Positions 34,404 through 41,625 of a stretch of DNA of 64,000 nucleotides are shown one piece after another. The notes under the pieces were generated by a model. That model worked only from the letters and a program-made list of their open reading frames with translations, did not search any database and had not been told where the DNA came from. Every line of letters begins with the position of its first letter. Position 1 is the stretch's first letter. The position numbers were made by a program, and so were the translations under genes. This DNA is from JBGAJN01 sp044224905 (lineage in GTDB: Bacteria > Verrucomicrobiota > Verrucomicrobiia > Limisphaerales > JBGAJN01), in contig JBGAJN010000002.1 of NCBI GenBank assembly GCA_044224905.1, positions 1,116,001 through 1,180,000 on the forward strand, in the 5' to 3' direction.

Positions 34404-34844
34404 CTAGCGACTTGATTCAACATAGAGAGTTGTCTCAAAACTGTAGGGGAGGCAAGACCTCAACGCCCAAGTTTGTGCCTCGGAGGTCTGTTGCCACACG
34501 AAGCCCCAATCAAGCCGCCCACGCCCGCCACAATTAACCCAGATGGCATTCGTGGAAACAAGGATCCGATCCGGACGCAATGCTCGGATGCTTGCCGGCA
34601 ACGCCTCGCCATTCACGGGAAGTTCGAACCAATTCGAAGCTCTGGAATAGCGCTCCAATGCCGCAGACCCGATCGGATATCGCTTCAGTATCGAATCACA
34701 GTCACTCGTAACCTGTTTGAAATACGCCTTGTCTTGCGCCCGAAACCAATTATAGCGCGAGTCGTATCGCCACCAGAAATACAACGAGCCTGCGATGACG
34801 ATCGCGACCGCTCCCGCCAGCAAATTGAATCTTGGTCGGCGCAT
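34404..34844 (-). CDS. Single-pass membrane hypothetical protein, cassette gene
   Basis: 146 residues with an N-terminal membrane anchor (about 7-24, LLAGAVAIVIAGSLYFWW). The rest is a soluble domain with several Trp and Cys residues and no recognised family (ILVSTNAIWVNCGGRGRLDWGFVW). It lies between attC-like elements on both sides. Confidence 0.55.
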   Translation of the reverse strand: MRRPRFNLLAGAVAIVIAGSLYFWWRYDSRYNWFRAQDKAYFKQVTSDCDSILKRYPIGSAALERYSRASNWFELPVNGEALPASIRALRPDRILVSTNAIWVNCGGRGRLDWGFVWQQTSEAQTWALRSCLPYSFETTLYVESSR

Positions 34845-34858
34845 GGTTGTGGTGAGTG

Positions 34859-34922
34859 GTCTAACAGACTGATTGAGCGACCGGATTGTCGTTTATCACT
34901 TCCATGGGTTGGAGTCTAAGAC
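34859..34922 (-). repeat. attC-like right half-site (best R box)
   Basis: Minus strand GGTCGCTCAATC-AGTCT-GTTAGAC ends just before the gene at 34404. GTTAGAC matches the attC core GTTRRRY exactly. Upstream comes the shared block TAGACTCCAACCCATGG-AAGTGATAAACGAC. The left half is not recognised because other repeats and a gene fragment occupy 34923-35394. Confidence 0.5.
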
Positions 34923-35065
34923 ATCACGGCGGTCTTTTCCATTGGCATTTTTCAATCGTCCCTGCGGTGGGGCGAGGCTACCGACGAGCCGGCTCGCGGG
35001 GACTCTCGCCCCACCAAGCACCCGGCGTTGAAACGCCGGGCTAGGGTCAGGCGTCCCGCGCGGGA

Positions 35066-35180
35066 CTACCGGCGCAGCGAGAGGACGAGCGCGTTGTAAG
35101 CTAGCCGCAATTCTTCCTTTTCCGGATCGGCATACGGGTTGTCGAGCGTGGGGATGGCGTTGCTGTTGGCGCTGGTGCCG
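35066..35180 (-). pseudogene. 3'-end fragment of a collagen-like gene
   Basis: Encodes AGTSANSNAIPTLDNPYADP and the rest of the C-terminal tail of the collagen-like protein at 38021-38611 almost unchanged, but no collagen repeat or N-terminus. Similarity at DNA level runs from about 35042 to 35178 against 37991-38130 and includes the GGCGTCCC-CGGGAC palindrome downstream of the gene, so a segment covering gene end and repeat was copied. Confidence 0.75.
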
Positions 35181-35273
35181 GCGGTGCGGTGCGGGCGGTG
35201 GGTTTGACTCCGAACGCAGCCCCGGCAGGGGCGGAATCGTTGTAGCGTCAAGGTTCAGCGTGGCGAATGAGAC

Positions 35274-35384
35274 GCGTCCCGCAGGGACGGCTGAACGGTT
35301 CCGTTGAGTTTTGCCGGGTGGGGCGAGGCTACCGACGAGCCGGCTCAGGGAAGTTTCACCACGGAGACGCGAAGGCGCGGAGGA
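35274..35384. repeat. 110-bp dispersed repeat, copy 3
   Basis: Third copy of the repeat at 30047-30157 and 32670-32781, directly downstream (minus sense) of the EF-G domain IV gene. A shorter related piece (GTGGGGCGAGGCTACCGACG) lies near 34970. Confidence 0.85.
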
Positions 35385-35394
35385 AACTCCGGTC

Positions 35395-35886
35395 TCATTC
35401 GATCACAAATGGCTCGGCCTTTTTCACCGCGTCTTTGATGGCGAAGAAGGCTGCCATGATAAATGGCAGGTCCGACGAATCAGTTTCATGAAACGAACCA
35501 TCGACGATACGCACAACCACGTCGACGATGCGAACGTCAGCCGATGGCTGTCCTATGGCAATACCGCCTTCAAGTGCCTCGAAAACTCCTTTAATCGCTG
35601 GCTTGATATACTGTGCCGGAATCGCGCCGGCATCCTCGGTGGTGATCTCGATTCCTTTGCCTTTTCCGTTCGGCTCAATCCGGACGATCACGTGGCCGTA
35701 TCGGCCCCTGCCGCCTGATTGACGAATGAACTTTCCTTCGCCAGTGGCGGCCTTGGTAATTGTGGCTCGACGTTTATTTGGGTCACCGCCCTCAGGAGAG
35801 AGACCGACAGCGGTGCCGCGTGGCGGTCGCGGTGGCGGTTTGTTCCCTGCCGGTTCGGTCTTTGGTTGTTGGTCGTCTTTTTCCAT
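35395..35886 (-). CDS. Stand-alone EF-G domain IV-like protein
   Basis: 163 residues. After a Pro/Lys-rich tail (1-45), residues about 55-163 match domain IV of elongation factor G: GGRGRYGHVIVRIEP, then GAIPAQYIKPAIKGVFEAL, and DGSFHETDSSDLPF followed by AFFAIKDAVKKAEP. No GTPase or other EF-G domain is present and the ends are clean, so it is not a simple truncation. In EF-G this domain reaches into the decoding centre. Alone, it might bind ribosomes or act as a decoy; that is speculation. It sits in the cassette-like island. Confidence 0.82.
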   Translation of the reverse strand: MEKDDQQPKTEPAGNKPPPRPPRGTAVGLSPEGGDPNKRRATITKAATGEGKFIRQSGGRGRYGHVIVRIEPNGKGKGIEITTEDAGAIPAQYIKPAIKGVFEALEGGIAIGQPSADVRIVDVVVRIVDGSFHETDSSDLPFIMAAFFAIKDAVKKAEPFVIE

Positions 35887-36121
35887 AACGCTCGAAGTGG
35901 CGTCCTAGTTTTAAACGGGTCGCCGACTTAAAACTCTCTCCTGAGGCATGGCGTGAACGTATTTCTCTGTTTCCAACTCGTCAACACGGTTTGCGTCATT
36001 CGTCCCTTCTGGACTCGACCACTTCACCCCTCGCACCCGGCGTTGAAACGCCGGGCTAGGGTCAGGCGTCCCTCGCGGGACTTGTCACGGCCCTTCCCCA
36101 TGCAATAGCCAATGGCCCGCA

Positions 36122-36487
36122 CTAGAAAAACCACCGGACAATGACTTCACGAAGAAAAAAGATTCCTCTCGAAAGGAGGGTGTAAAGGAAGGGCACCAGG
36201 AGATAGCCAATTCCCGGTCCCGCATTGTTGCTGGTGACCGCATCAAAATAGAACATCCGCCACATCCCCCAAACGAACCATTCGAGAAACAACAACGCGG
36301 CAAGTTTTCGAAATGGAGAATCCAAGTCAGCAATGAATGGCAAACCTAGCGTCGAGAGTACCAGTCCCCCTTGGGCGACATAATCGCACGGGACAATGAT
36401 ACTCCGCAGAAATAAGCCGAGGAGCATCGGGGCGTAAACTAACGCGCTGAACCCGAGGATTACGAAACGTCGACGTCGATCATTCAC
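36122..36487 (-). CDS. Membrane hypothetical protein, cassette gene
   Basis: 121 residues, with membrane segments at about 8-30, 38-55, 62-80 and 93-115. No family recognised. It starts MNDRRRRFVILGFSALVYAP (positive-inside start). It lies between repeat-rich gaps; the downstream gap holds GCCCGGCGTTTCAACGCCGGG-type palindromes shared with 35020-35060. Confidence 0.55.
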   Translation of the reverse strand: MNDRRRRFVILGFSALVYAPMLLGLFLRSIIVPCDYVAQGGLVLSTLGLPFIADLDSPFRKLAALLFLEWFVWGMWRMFYFDAVTSNNAGPGIGYLLVPFLYTLLSRGIFFLREVIVRWFF

Positions 36488-36574
36488 GCTCAGTTGGAAA
36501 CGATAGTTTTGTTCCTGTGACGTCAGTTAAGCACCGCGCCCACGATTTGTCATCGTTGAATCATCGCTCCATTG

Positions 36575-36608
36575 AAAAACCAAAGGCCCGGACGAATCCG
36601 GGCCTTGG
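36575..36608 (-). terminator. Intrinsic terminator, minus strand
   Basis: Stem CAAGGCCCGG / CCGGGCCTTTG with a 5-nt loop, followed on the minus strand by GGTTTTTC. It lies downstream of the small 58-codon frame and would stop transcription before the membrane gene at 36122. Confidence 0.65.
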
Positions 36609-36712
36609 TGGGTTCTAAGTTGGTTGGCTTCAGCTTGCCGCCATGCCCAGCCGGATTTTTCCTGCGCGTGATCCCGCGTCTCGGAGAGACGCTTTGAAAC
36701 TAGCCCCGGCTT

Positions 36713-36889
36713 TCAAGCCGGGGTTCCGGTCCGCCCGTTGCCCGAGTCCCGGAGGGACGGCTGAACTTTCAATCGTCCCTGCGGTGGCGGTGGCAACTGT
36801 GCCCGCCGCTTGTTATCGCGCATAATCAAGAGCGTGAATGCCATCCACCACAAGACCAGCAAAAACAAAATGATTGCGAGGATGTGCAT
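36713..36889 (-). CDS. Possible small single-pass membrane protein (58 aa)
   Basis: The ATG lies four bases after an attC-like GTTAGGC box. Residues 3-23 (ILAIILFLLVLWWMAFTLLI) form one membrane helix, followed by MRDNKRRAQLPPPP. The last third is encoded by a palindromic repeat, so the natural C-terminus is uncertain. Position right after the box is what a cassette gene would show. There is no homology evidence. Confidence 0.4.
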   Translation of the reverse strand: MHILAIILFLLVLWWMAFTLLIMRDNKRRAQLPPPPQGRLKVQPSLRDSGNGRTGTPA

Positions 36890-36892
36890 GAC

Positions 36893-36955
36893 GCCTAACA
36901 GTAAGATTGAGCGACTGAATTGTCGTTATCACTTCCATGAGATGGAGTCTAAAAC
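36893..36955 (-). repeat. attC-like right half-site (R box GTTAGGC)
   Basis: Minus strand CAGTCGCTCAATC-TTACT-GTTAGGC. The R box and 5-base spacer fit the attC consensus exactly. Upstream is the shared block TAGACTCCATCTCATGG-AAGTGATAACGAC. It is the outermost copy found; beyond it (36956-37164) there is no gene, only short unassigned sequence before the SUKH gene. Confidence 0.5.
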
Positions 36956-37164
36956 TAAACGTCAGCCTTGGCCGGTCAGATTATCCTGCGGCAGCCCCGG
37001 TGAGGATGGGCCGGGCAAGGACGACTCGGGGGACCTCCAGCGCCACGGTACGGTGCGGGCGTTGGCCGAAACATAGATCCAATGCGCCCCGAAGAGCATC
37101 TCAATCACCACGACGAGAACGGAGATTTTAACCGACGGGGTAGGAGATAATCACGGAGATGTAA

Positions 37165-37989
37165 ATGAAAATAAGTGACGCGAATTACGCTTGGGTATTG
37201 GATGAAATGGCGGGTGTAAAAACACCAAAGTTTTTTACGCTCGCCGATCCCTGCGACGTGACTGCATTGGCCGCCAATCAGAGGCAGTTTCCACATCTTC
37301 CCATTGATTACACATGTTTTATTAAGCAATTTGGTGGGGCAAGATTGTTTCGGCACCCGAGAGAGTTGGGCTACCTTATTACCTTCTTTTCGAGCCCGGA
37401 GATCGTTAGAGAATGCCGTTATGCTCCGCTAGTGCATATCGGAAATTTGCATGGCCAGGGCATGATCTGCTTTCGACCGGAAATAGACCGCGATTCTCGG
37501 TGGAATATCTATGAACAAAGGGGAGCCAATCTATTTAACACCAAGCTCGGATTTTCTGAATGGTTCGCGTCGAGATGGTCCCGCTCAAAGAATTTCTACT
37601 CTAAGAAAGCGTGGGCAAAGTATGTCGCCGGCCCAAAACCGTTTACCCCAGAAGAACAATTAATTGTCGAAGCTCGATTGCTGTATTCGATCAACCTTTT
37701 AGGACACGACGACTCCGGACTGGCGATCGTCGAGGTCACTAACGGCTCGTCGCTTGTTTTGCCGACTCTCACAGTTAGAGTAGACGCCGGAAAGCGGGAA
37801 AGAGGCGCAATCTGGCTAAATGTTTCCGACGTCTTCCCGGGAAGTAAAAAAATATTGCACGAGGATATCTATAAAACTTGCTTTGACCAACGGATGCTCA
37901 AGTTATCGATCGAACAAGTTGGGCCTGAGGATCGCGCATATTTTAAGGAATTGAACATAGGCTCTCTCAGTGCGAGAGGACCGGGTTGA
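37165..37989 (+). CDS. SMI1/KNR4 (SUKH)-like protein
   Basis: 274 residues. HLPIDYTCFIKQFGGARLF, followed by a beta-rich region with GMICFRPEIDRDSRWNIYE, matches the SUKH fold of SMI1/KNR4 proteins, many of which are immunity proteins of polymorphic toxins. The C-terminal 120 residues are unassigned. GGAGAT lies just before the ATG. The gene is clearly more AT-rich than its neighbours and opposite in direction to the cassette genes, which suggests separate transfer. No adjacent toxin gene is seen. Confidence 0.65.
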   Translation: MKISDANYAWVLDEMAGVKTPKFFTLADPCDVTALAANQRQFPHLPIDYTCFIKQFGGARLFRHPRELGYLITFFSSPEIVRECRYAPLVHIGNLHGQGMICFRPEIDRDSRWNIYEQRGANLFNTKLGFSEWFASRWSRSKNFYSKKAWAKYVAGPKPFTPEEQLIVEARLLYSINLLGHDDSGLAIVEVTNGSSLVLPTLTVRVDAGKRERGAIWLNVSDVFPGSKKILHEDIYKTCFDQRMLKLSIEQVGPEDRAYFKELNIGSLSARGPG

Positions 37990-38020
37990 GGGCGGCTAGG
38001 GTCAGGCGTCCCTCGCGGGA

Positions 38021-38611
38021 CTACCGGCGCAGCGAGAGGACGAGTGCGTTGTAAGCGAGACGCAATTCTTCTTTTTCCGGGTCGGCATACGGGTTGTCGA
38101 GCGTGGGGATGGCATTGCTGTTGGCGCTGGTGCCGGCAATCGCGGCGTCGAGTTGCACGGTGCTCACGTCGCCGGGATCGCCCTTGTCGCCTGGATCACC
38201 TTTGTCTCCCTTGTCGCCCTTCTCCCCTTGCGGGCCTTGGTCGCCTTGCGCGCCGGTCGGACCGGGATCGCCTTTCGGTCCGGGTGGGCCGCCCGGATCG
38301 CCGGGGTCGCCTTTGTCGCCTTTTTCACCGGGATCACCTTGGTCACCTTTCGGGCCGGGCGGACCTCCGGGGTCGCCTGGATCGCCTTTCTCGCCTTGGG
38401 GTCCGGGTGGACCTGGCGGACCCGGATCGCCTTGCGGACCTTGCGGACCGCCGGGATCTCCGGGATCGCCCTTGTCTCCTTTCTCGCCGGGATCACCTTT
38501 GTCGCCTTTGGGGATGGCGGTGATCTCGTCGTGGAGGCCGTTGAATTGGGTGCGGAAATCGGCGGCAATCAATTCTGCGTGGTCGGCGGGCCAATTGGAG
38601 TTGAAGGACAT
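38021..38611 (-). CDS. Collagen-like Gly-X-Y repeat protein
   Basis: 196 residues from the ATG at 38611. A short N-terminal domain (SFNSNWPADHAELIAADFRTQ), then about 40 Gly-X-Y triplets (about 36-155; GDKGDPGEKGDKGDPGDPGG type), then a tail ending LRLAYNALVLSLRR that occurs a second time as a fragment at 35066-35180. The frame stays open to 39031 only because the upstream 21-bp repeat lacks stops. Bacterial collagen-like proteins of this kind are surface or phage-tail-fibre-like. No signal peptide is seen. Confidence 0.8.
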   Translation of the reverse strand: MSFNSNWPADHAELIAADFRTQFNGLHDEITAIPKGDKGDPGEKGDKGDPGDPGGPQGPQGDPGPPGPPGPQGEKGDPGDPGGPPGPKGDQGDPGEKGDKGDPGDPGGPPGPKGDPGPTGAQGDQGPQGEKGDKGDKGDPGDKGDPGDVSTVQLDAAIAGTSANSNAIPTLDNPYADPEKEELRLAYNALVLSLRR

Positions 38612-38680
38612 AAATAAATGGGCGGTAAAACGGTCAATTCTGGAGGATTTGTTGCAAGTGATTGATTTTACGGACTTTAG

Positions 38681-39022
38681 GCTTTGGTCGGACAGCGTCA
38701 GGCCTTGGCCTCGCGGCGTGAGACCGTGGCCTGATGGCGCCAGACCGTGGTTTTTGGCCCAAGACCGTGGTCTGACGGGACCAGACCGTGGCCTCGCGCG
38801 GCCAGACCGCGGTCTCGCGGTAGCAGACCGTGGTTCCGTGGGCTCAGACCGTGGTCTGACGGGACGGAACCGTGGTCTCGTGGGACGAGGCCGAAGTCTG
38901 ACGCCACGAGGCCGTGGCCTGACGGGATGAGGCCAAGGTCCGGCGGGATGGGGCCAAGGTCTTGCGGGCTCAGGCCGAGGTCTGAGCTGATCCGGCCGTG
39001 GCCGGAGATGATGGGGCCGTGG
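38681..39022. repeat. Degenerate 21-bp tandem repeat array
   Basis: About 16-17 units of the type ACCGTGGTCTGACGGGACCAG, nearly all exactly 21 bases, diverging toward the right end. The unit length is a multiple of three, which gives long but meaningless open frames on both strands. It lies just upstream of the collagen-like gene and together with its flanks makes the 512-base gap 38612-39123. Confidence 0.85.
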
Positions 39023-39123
39023 TCGGGGCAATTCATGACGCGGTTCGGTGGAAGGATTCAGCCGCCGCGCCCTCGCCGGCTTGGGGTGGAGCGGCGAGGG
39101 GCGACGGCTTCCAGGGGCGGGCC

Positions 39124-39735
39124 TTAGCCCGCGAAGGTGATGCTGATGATGTCGCTATCGACGCCGATTTCCTCATCGCCGATGATCCCGCGCGCCATGT
39201 ATTCGCGCACTTCGGCCACGCCATTCTGGCCGAGCGGCGCGGTGTCGAAGTAAGGCGAGCTGGTGTCCACGCCGATGCGGCGCCACGCATTGGTGCCGCG
39301 CAAACGGCAGTAAACGGAAACGCCATCCACGCCCTTTTTGACGAATTCGATTTTGATTCTCCCGGCTTCGATGGACACCTTGATGACGGGTTTGTAGGTG
39401 GCGGGATCGAGGGCCACTTCGGCGCCTTTGAGTTTGAGGACGGCTTCGCTGCCGGAGGCGGGGAAGGAAGGTACGGTTTTCCAGTTGGCAATCTTGGCGC
39501 GGAGTTGGGTGAGATTGGTGGCCTCGGTGGTGCGTTCGACCTGACGCACGCCATCGAGCGCGGCTTCGGCGGCATCGGTGGCGTCCATCTTGGCGAGGTT
39601 CGCATCGGCGAGGGCCTTGGCGGCGGTGGCTTCGCCGGCGGTGAGGCCGAACTTCGGGCCTTCGGTGGCGATATTGTCGCTGAGGTTTTTGTACCAGAGG
39701 TAGCGGTCGCTGCGTTTCTTCGGGATGTAGTCCAT
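39124..39735 (-). CDS. Hypothetical protein of a DYIPK-type family
   Basis: 203 residues from the ATG at 39735, which has AAAGGA seven bases upstream. It starts MDYIPKKRSDRYLWYKNLSDNI, a beginning I have seen in uncharacterised proteins of Verrucomicrobia and Bacteroidetes. An Ala-rich helical middle (about 40-85) is followed by a fibronectin-like beta domain (about 110-200). The frame extends to an ATG at 39864 with a short spacing to GGA, so a 246-residue form is possible. Function unknown. Confidence 0.65.
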   Translation of the reverse strand: MDYIPKKRSDRYLWYKNLSDNIATEGPKFGLTAGEATAAKALADANLAKMDATDAAEAALDGVRQVERTTEATNLTQLRAKIANWKTVPSFPASGSEAVLKLKGAEVALDPATYKPVIKVSIEAGRIKIEFVKKGVDGVSVYCRLRGTNAWRRIGVDTSSPYFDTAPLGQNGVAEVREYMARGIIGDEEIGVDSDIISITFAG

Positions 39736-40107
39736 GTGTTTTCCTTTCTTGGCCGTGACGGTCGGGACTGGTGTGGGCGGGGACGGAACGTTGGGAGGCT
39801 GATCGAAATGATGACCGTCATCGAGCCGCCAGCCTTCATCAAGTTTGATGATTCCGTTCGCCATGATTCCTTTATTCCACAGTCTTTCTCACGGGATCTG
39901 CGGTTGTGTTAGCAAATCCCGTGGGCGTCGTCTGTCGGGGCAACCTTGCAGTTTTTGTAAGGGAAAACCCTACAGACGAGTGGCGGTCCTCGCGGAGAGT
40001 TGCCACGAGCGCTGGCGGACAGGCGCACGCCGGGCGTTTTGGTTACACCAATCCCGGCTGGGACTTCTCTGGACGCGGCGCCGTCGCCTTTGCTACGGTG
40101 CGCGCGC

Positions 40108-40929
40108 ATGAATTTGGAAGATCATTTGGGCGATATCATTCGCAAGGCGCGGCTCATGTCGAATGTCGCGCCGGAAGCCGCCGCGAAGGCCGCCGGACTC
40201 AGCGTCGATGAACTCAACGCGCTCGAGGAATCCGGCCAGGTCAAGCAGCAGCCGAACTTCGCCGCGCTGGCTCCGTTGATCGGATTGAATGCCGCCAAGC
40301 TCGCAGGCATCGCGAAGGGGTGGTTGCCCGCGGCGGTCGACCTGAGCGTGTGCCGGGAGATCCGGCAGATCACGACGGCGGGTCCGAGTTATGCGGTGCA
40401 TTGTTATTTGGTGTGGGACGAGGTGACGCGGGAGGCGGCGTTGTTTGACACGGGCTTTGATCCGGCGCCGGTTTTCCAAATCGTCGAGGCGGAGGGGCTC
40501 AACCTCGCGCATTTGTTCATCACGCATTCGCATCACGATCACATCGAGGGGTTGGCGGCGGTGCGCGAGAAGTTTCCGAAGATCCGCATTCACACGGACA
40601 TGAAGGGTGCGCTGCCGCAGCACAAGAACCGGCGGAATGATTGCGTGCATCTCGGGAGCTTGCGGATCACGAATCGCGAGACGGTGGGCCACGCGGAGGA
40701 CGGGGTCACGTATATGGTGGGCAATTGGTCGGAGGACGCGCCGTACGTGGCGATCGTCGGGGACGCGATTTTCGCCGGCTCCATGGGCGGCGCGAAAGAT
40801 CACGGCGACATCGCGAAGAAGCAGGTGCGCGAAAATATTCTCACGCTGCCGGACGAGACGTTCATTTGTCCGGGCCACGGCCCGCTGACGACGGTGGCGC
40901 AGGAGAAGGCGCACAATCCGTTTTTTTGA
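40108..40929 (+). CDS. XRE-like HTH fused to metallo-beta-lactamase fold hydrolase
   Basis: 273 residues. Residues 1-70 resemble an XRE-type helix-turn-helix (IIRKARLMSNVAPEAAAKAAGLSVDELNALEE). Residues about 85-273 are a metallo-beta-lactamase/glyoxalase II-like domain with THSHHDHIEG, DTGFDPAP, VGDAIFAGSMGG and CPGHGPLTT metal ligands. Such fusions may couple a hydrolase to DNA binding or use the HTH for assembly. The substrate is unknown; glyoxalase or persulfide-dioxygenase-like activity is possible. The ATG at 40108 is the first fitting start. Confidence 0.8.
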   Translation: MNLEDHLGDIIRKARLMSNVAPEAAAKAAGLSVDELNALEESGQVKQQPNFAALAPLIGLNAAKLAGIAKGWLPAAVDLSVCREIRQITTAGPSYAVHCYLVWDEVTREAALFDTGFDPAPVFQIVEAEGLNLAHLFITHSHHDHIEGLAAVREKFPKIRIHTDMKGALPQHKNRRNDCVHLGSLRITNRETVGHAEDGVTYMVGNWSEDAPYVAIVGDAIFAGSMGGAKDHGDIAKKQVRENILTLPDETFICPGHGPLTTVAQEKAHNPFF

Positions 40930-41019
40930 TTTGCGATTTCGGATTTGCGAATGGCGAATCCAACCGCTCAGCGGTTGACGTGCTCGTAAATCGTCCTTCG
41001 TAAATCGCAAATTGCAGCA

Positions 41020-41048
41020 TTGACCCACCCCCGGGGGATTGCTACTTT
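41020..41048 (+). promoter_or_regulatory. Sigma-70-type promoter of ilvN-ilvC
   Basis: TTGACC and TACTTT separated by 17 bases, about 45 bases before the ilvN ATG. GAAGGA lies close to the start codon as ribosome-binding site. Confidence 0.5.
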
Positions 41049-41093
41049 GCGCCCCTTTCGGCGGGCTGGCTTCAGTGCCGAAGGAATTGATTT

Positions 41094-41567
41094 ATGCGAC
41101 ATACGATCTCAGTTTTGGTCGAGAACAAGTTCGGCGCGCTCACGCGCATTGCCGGACTTTTCAGCGGACGTGGCTACAACATTGACACGCTGAACGTAGC
41201 TCCGACCCAGGACGCCAAGACGTCGCACATGACCATCGTCACCCGCGGCGATGACTCGACGGTCGAACAAATCGTCAAGCAACTCAACAAACTCGTGGAC
41301 GTCCTCAAGGTGACGGACTTCCGCGACGGCGAATACGTGGATCGCGAGCTCGTGCTGGTCAAGATAAGCGTCGACGCCAAGACCCGCGCCGAGGTGATGC
41401 AGATCACCGATATTTTCCGCGCGAAGATCGTGGACGTGCAGCCGAAGAGCTTGACCATCGAAATCACCGGCAACGAAAGCAAGGTGGAGAAGTTCATCGG
41501 GCTGATGCAGACCTTTGGCATTCTCGATCTCACCCGCACCGGCAAGGTCGCCTTGCCGCGGAAGTGA
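41094..41567 (+). CDS. ilvN: Acetolactate synthase small (regulatory) subunit
   Basis: 157 residues. N-terminal ACT domain (HTISVLVENKFGALTRIAGLFSGRGYNIDTLNVAPT) and a C-terminal small-subunit domain (AEVMQITDIFRAKIVDVQPKS) are both complete. It binds valine and regulates the catalytic subunit IlvB/IlvI in branched-chain amino acid synthesis. The catalytic subunit gene is not in the window. ilvC follows after 58 bases. Confidence 0.95.
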   Translation: MRHTISVLVENKFGALTRIAGLFSGRGYNIDTLNVAPTQDAKTSHMTIVTRGDDSTVEQIVKQLNKLVDVLKVTDFRDGEYVDRELVLVKISVDAKTRAEVMQITDIFRAKIVDVQPKSLTIEITGNESKVEKFIGLMQTFGILDLTRTGKVALPRK

Positions 41568-41625
41568 TTCGCCAACCTCGTTAAAAGTTTTCCCTCAACT
41601 ATCAACAAACAACCATAACTGACTC

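Noticed and set aside
36956..37164. Integron integrase or attI next to the last attC-like box
   Set aside because: No tyrosine recombinase frame is present there or anywhere in the window.
38681..39022. CRISPR array
   Set aside because: Units are contiguous 21-mers without spacers and no cas genes are present.
38612..39031. Longer N-terminus (140 residues, PRP-rich) for the collagen-like protein
   Set aside because: It is only the translation of the 21-bp tandem repeat, which has no stops because its period is a multiple of three.
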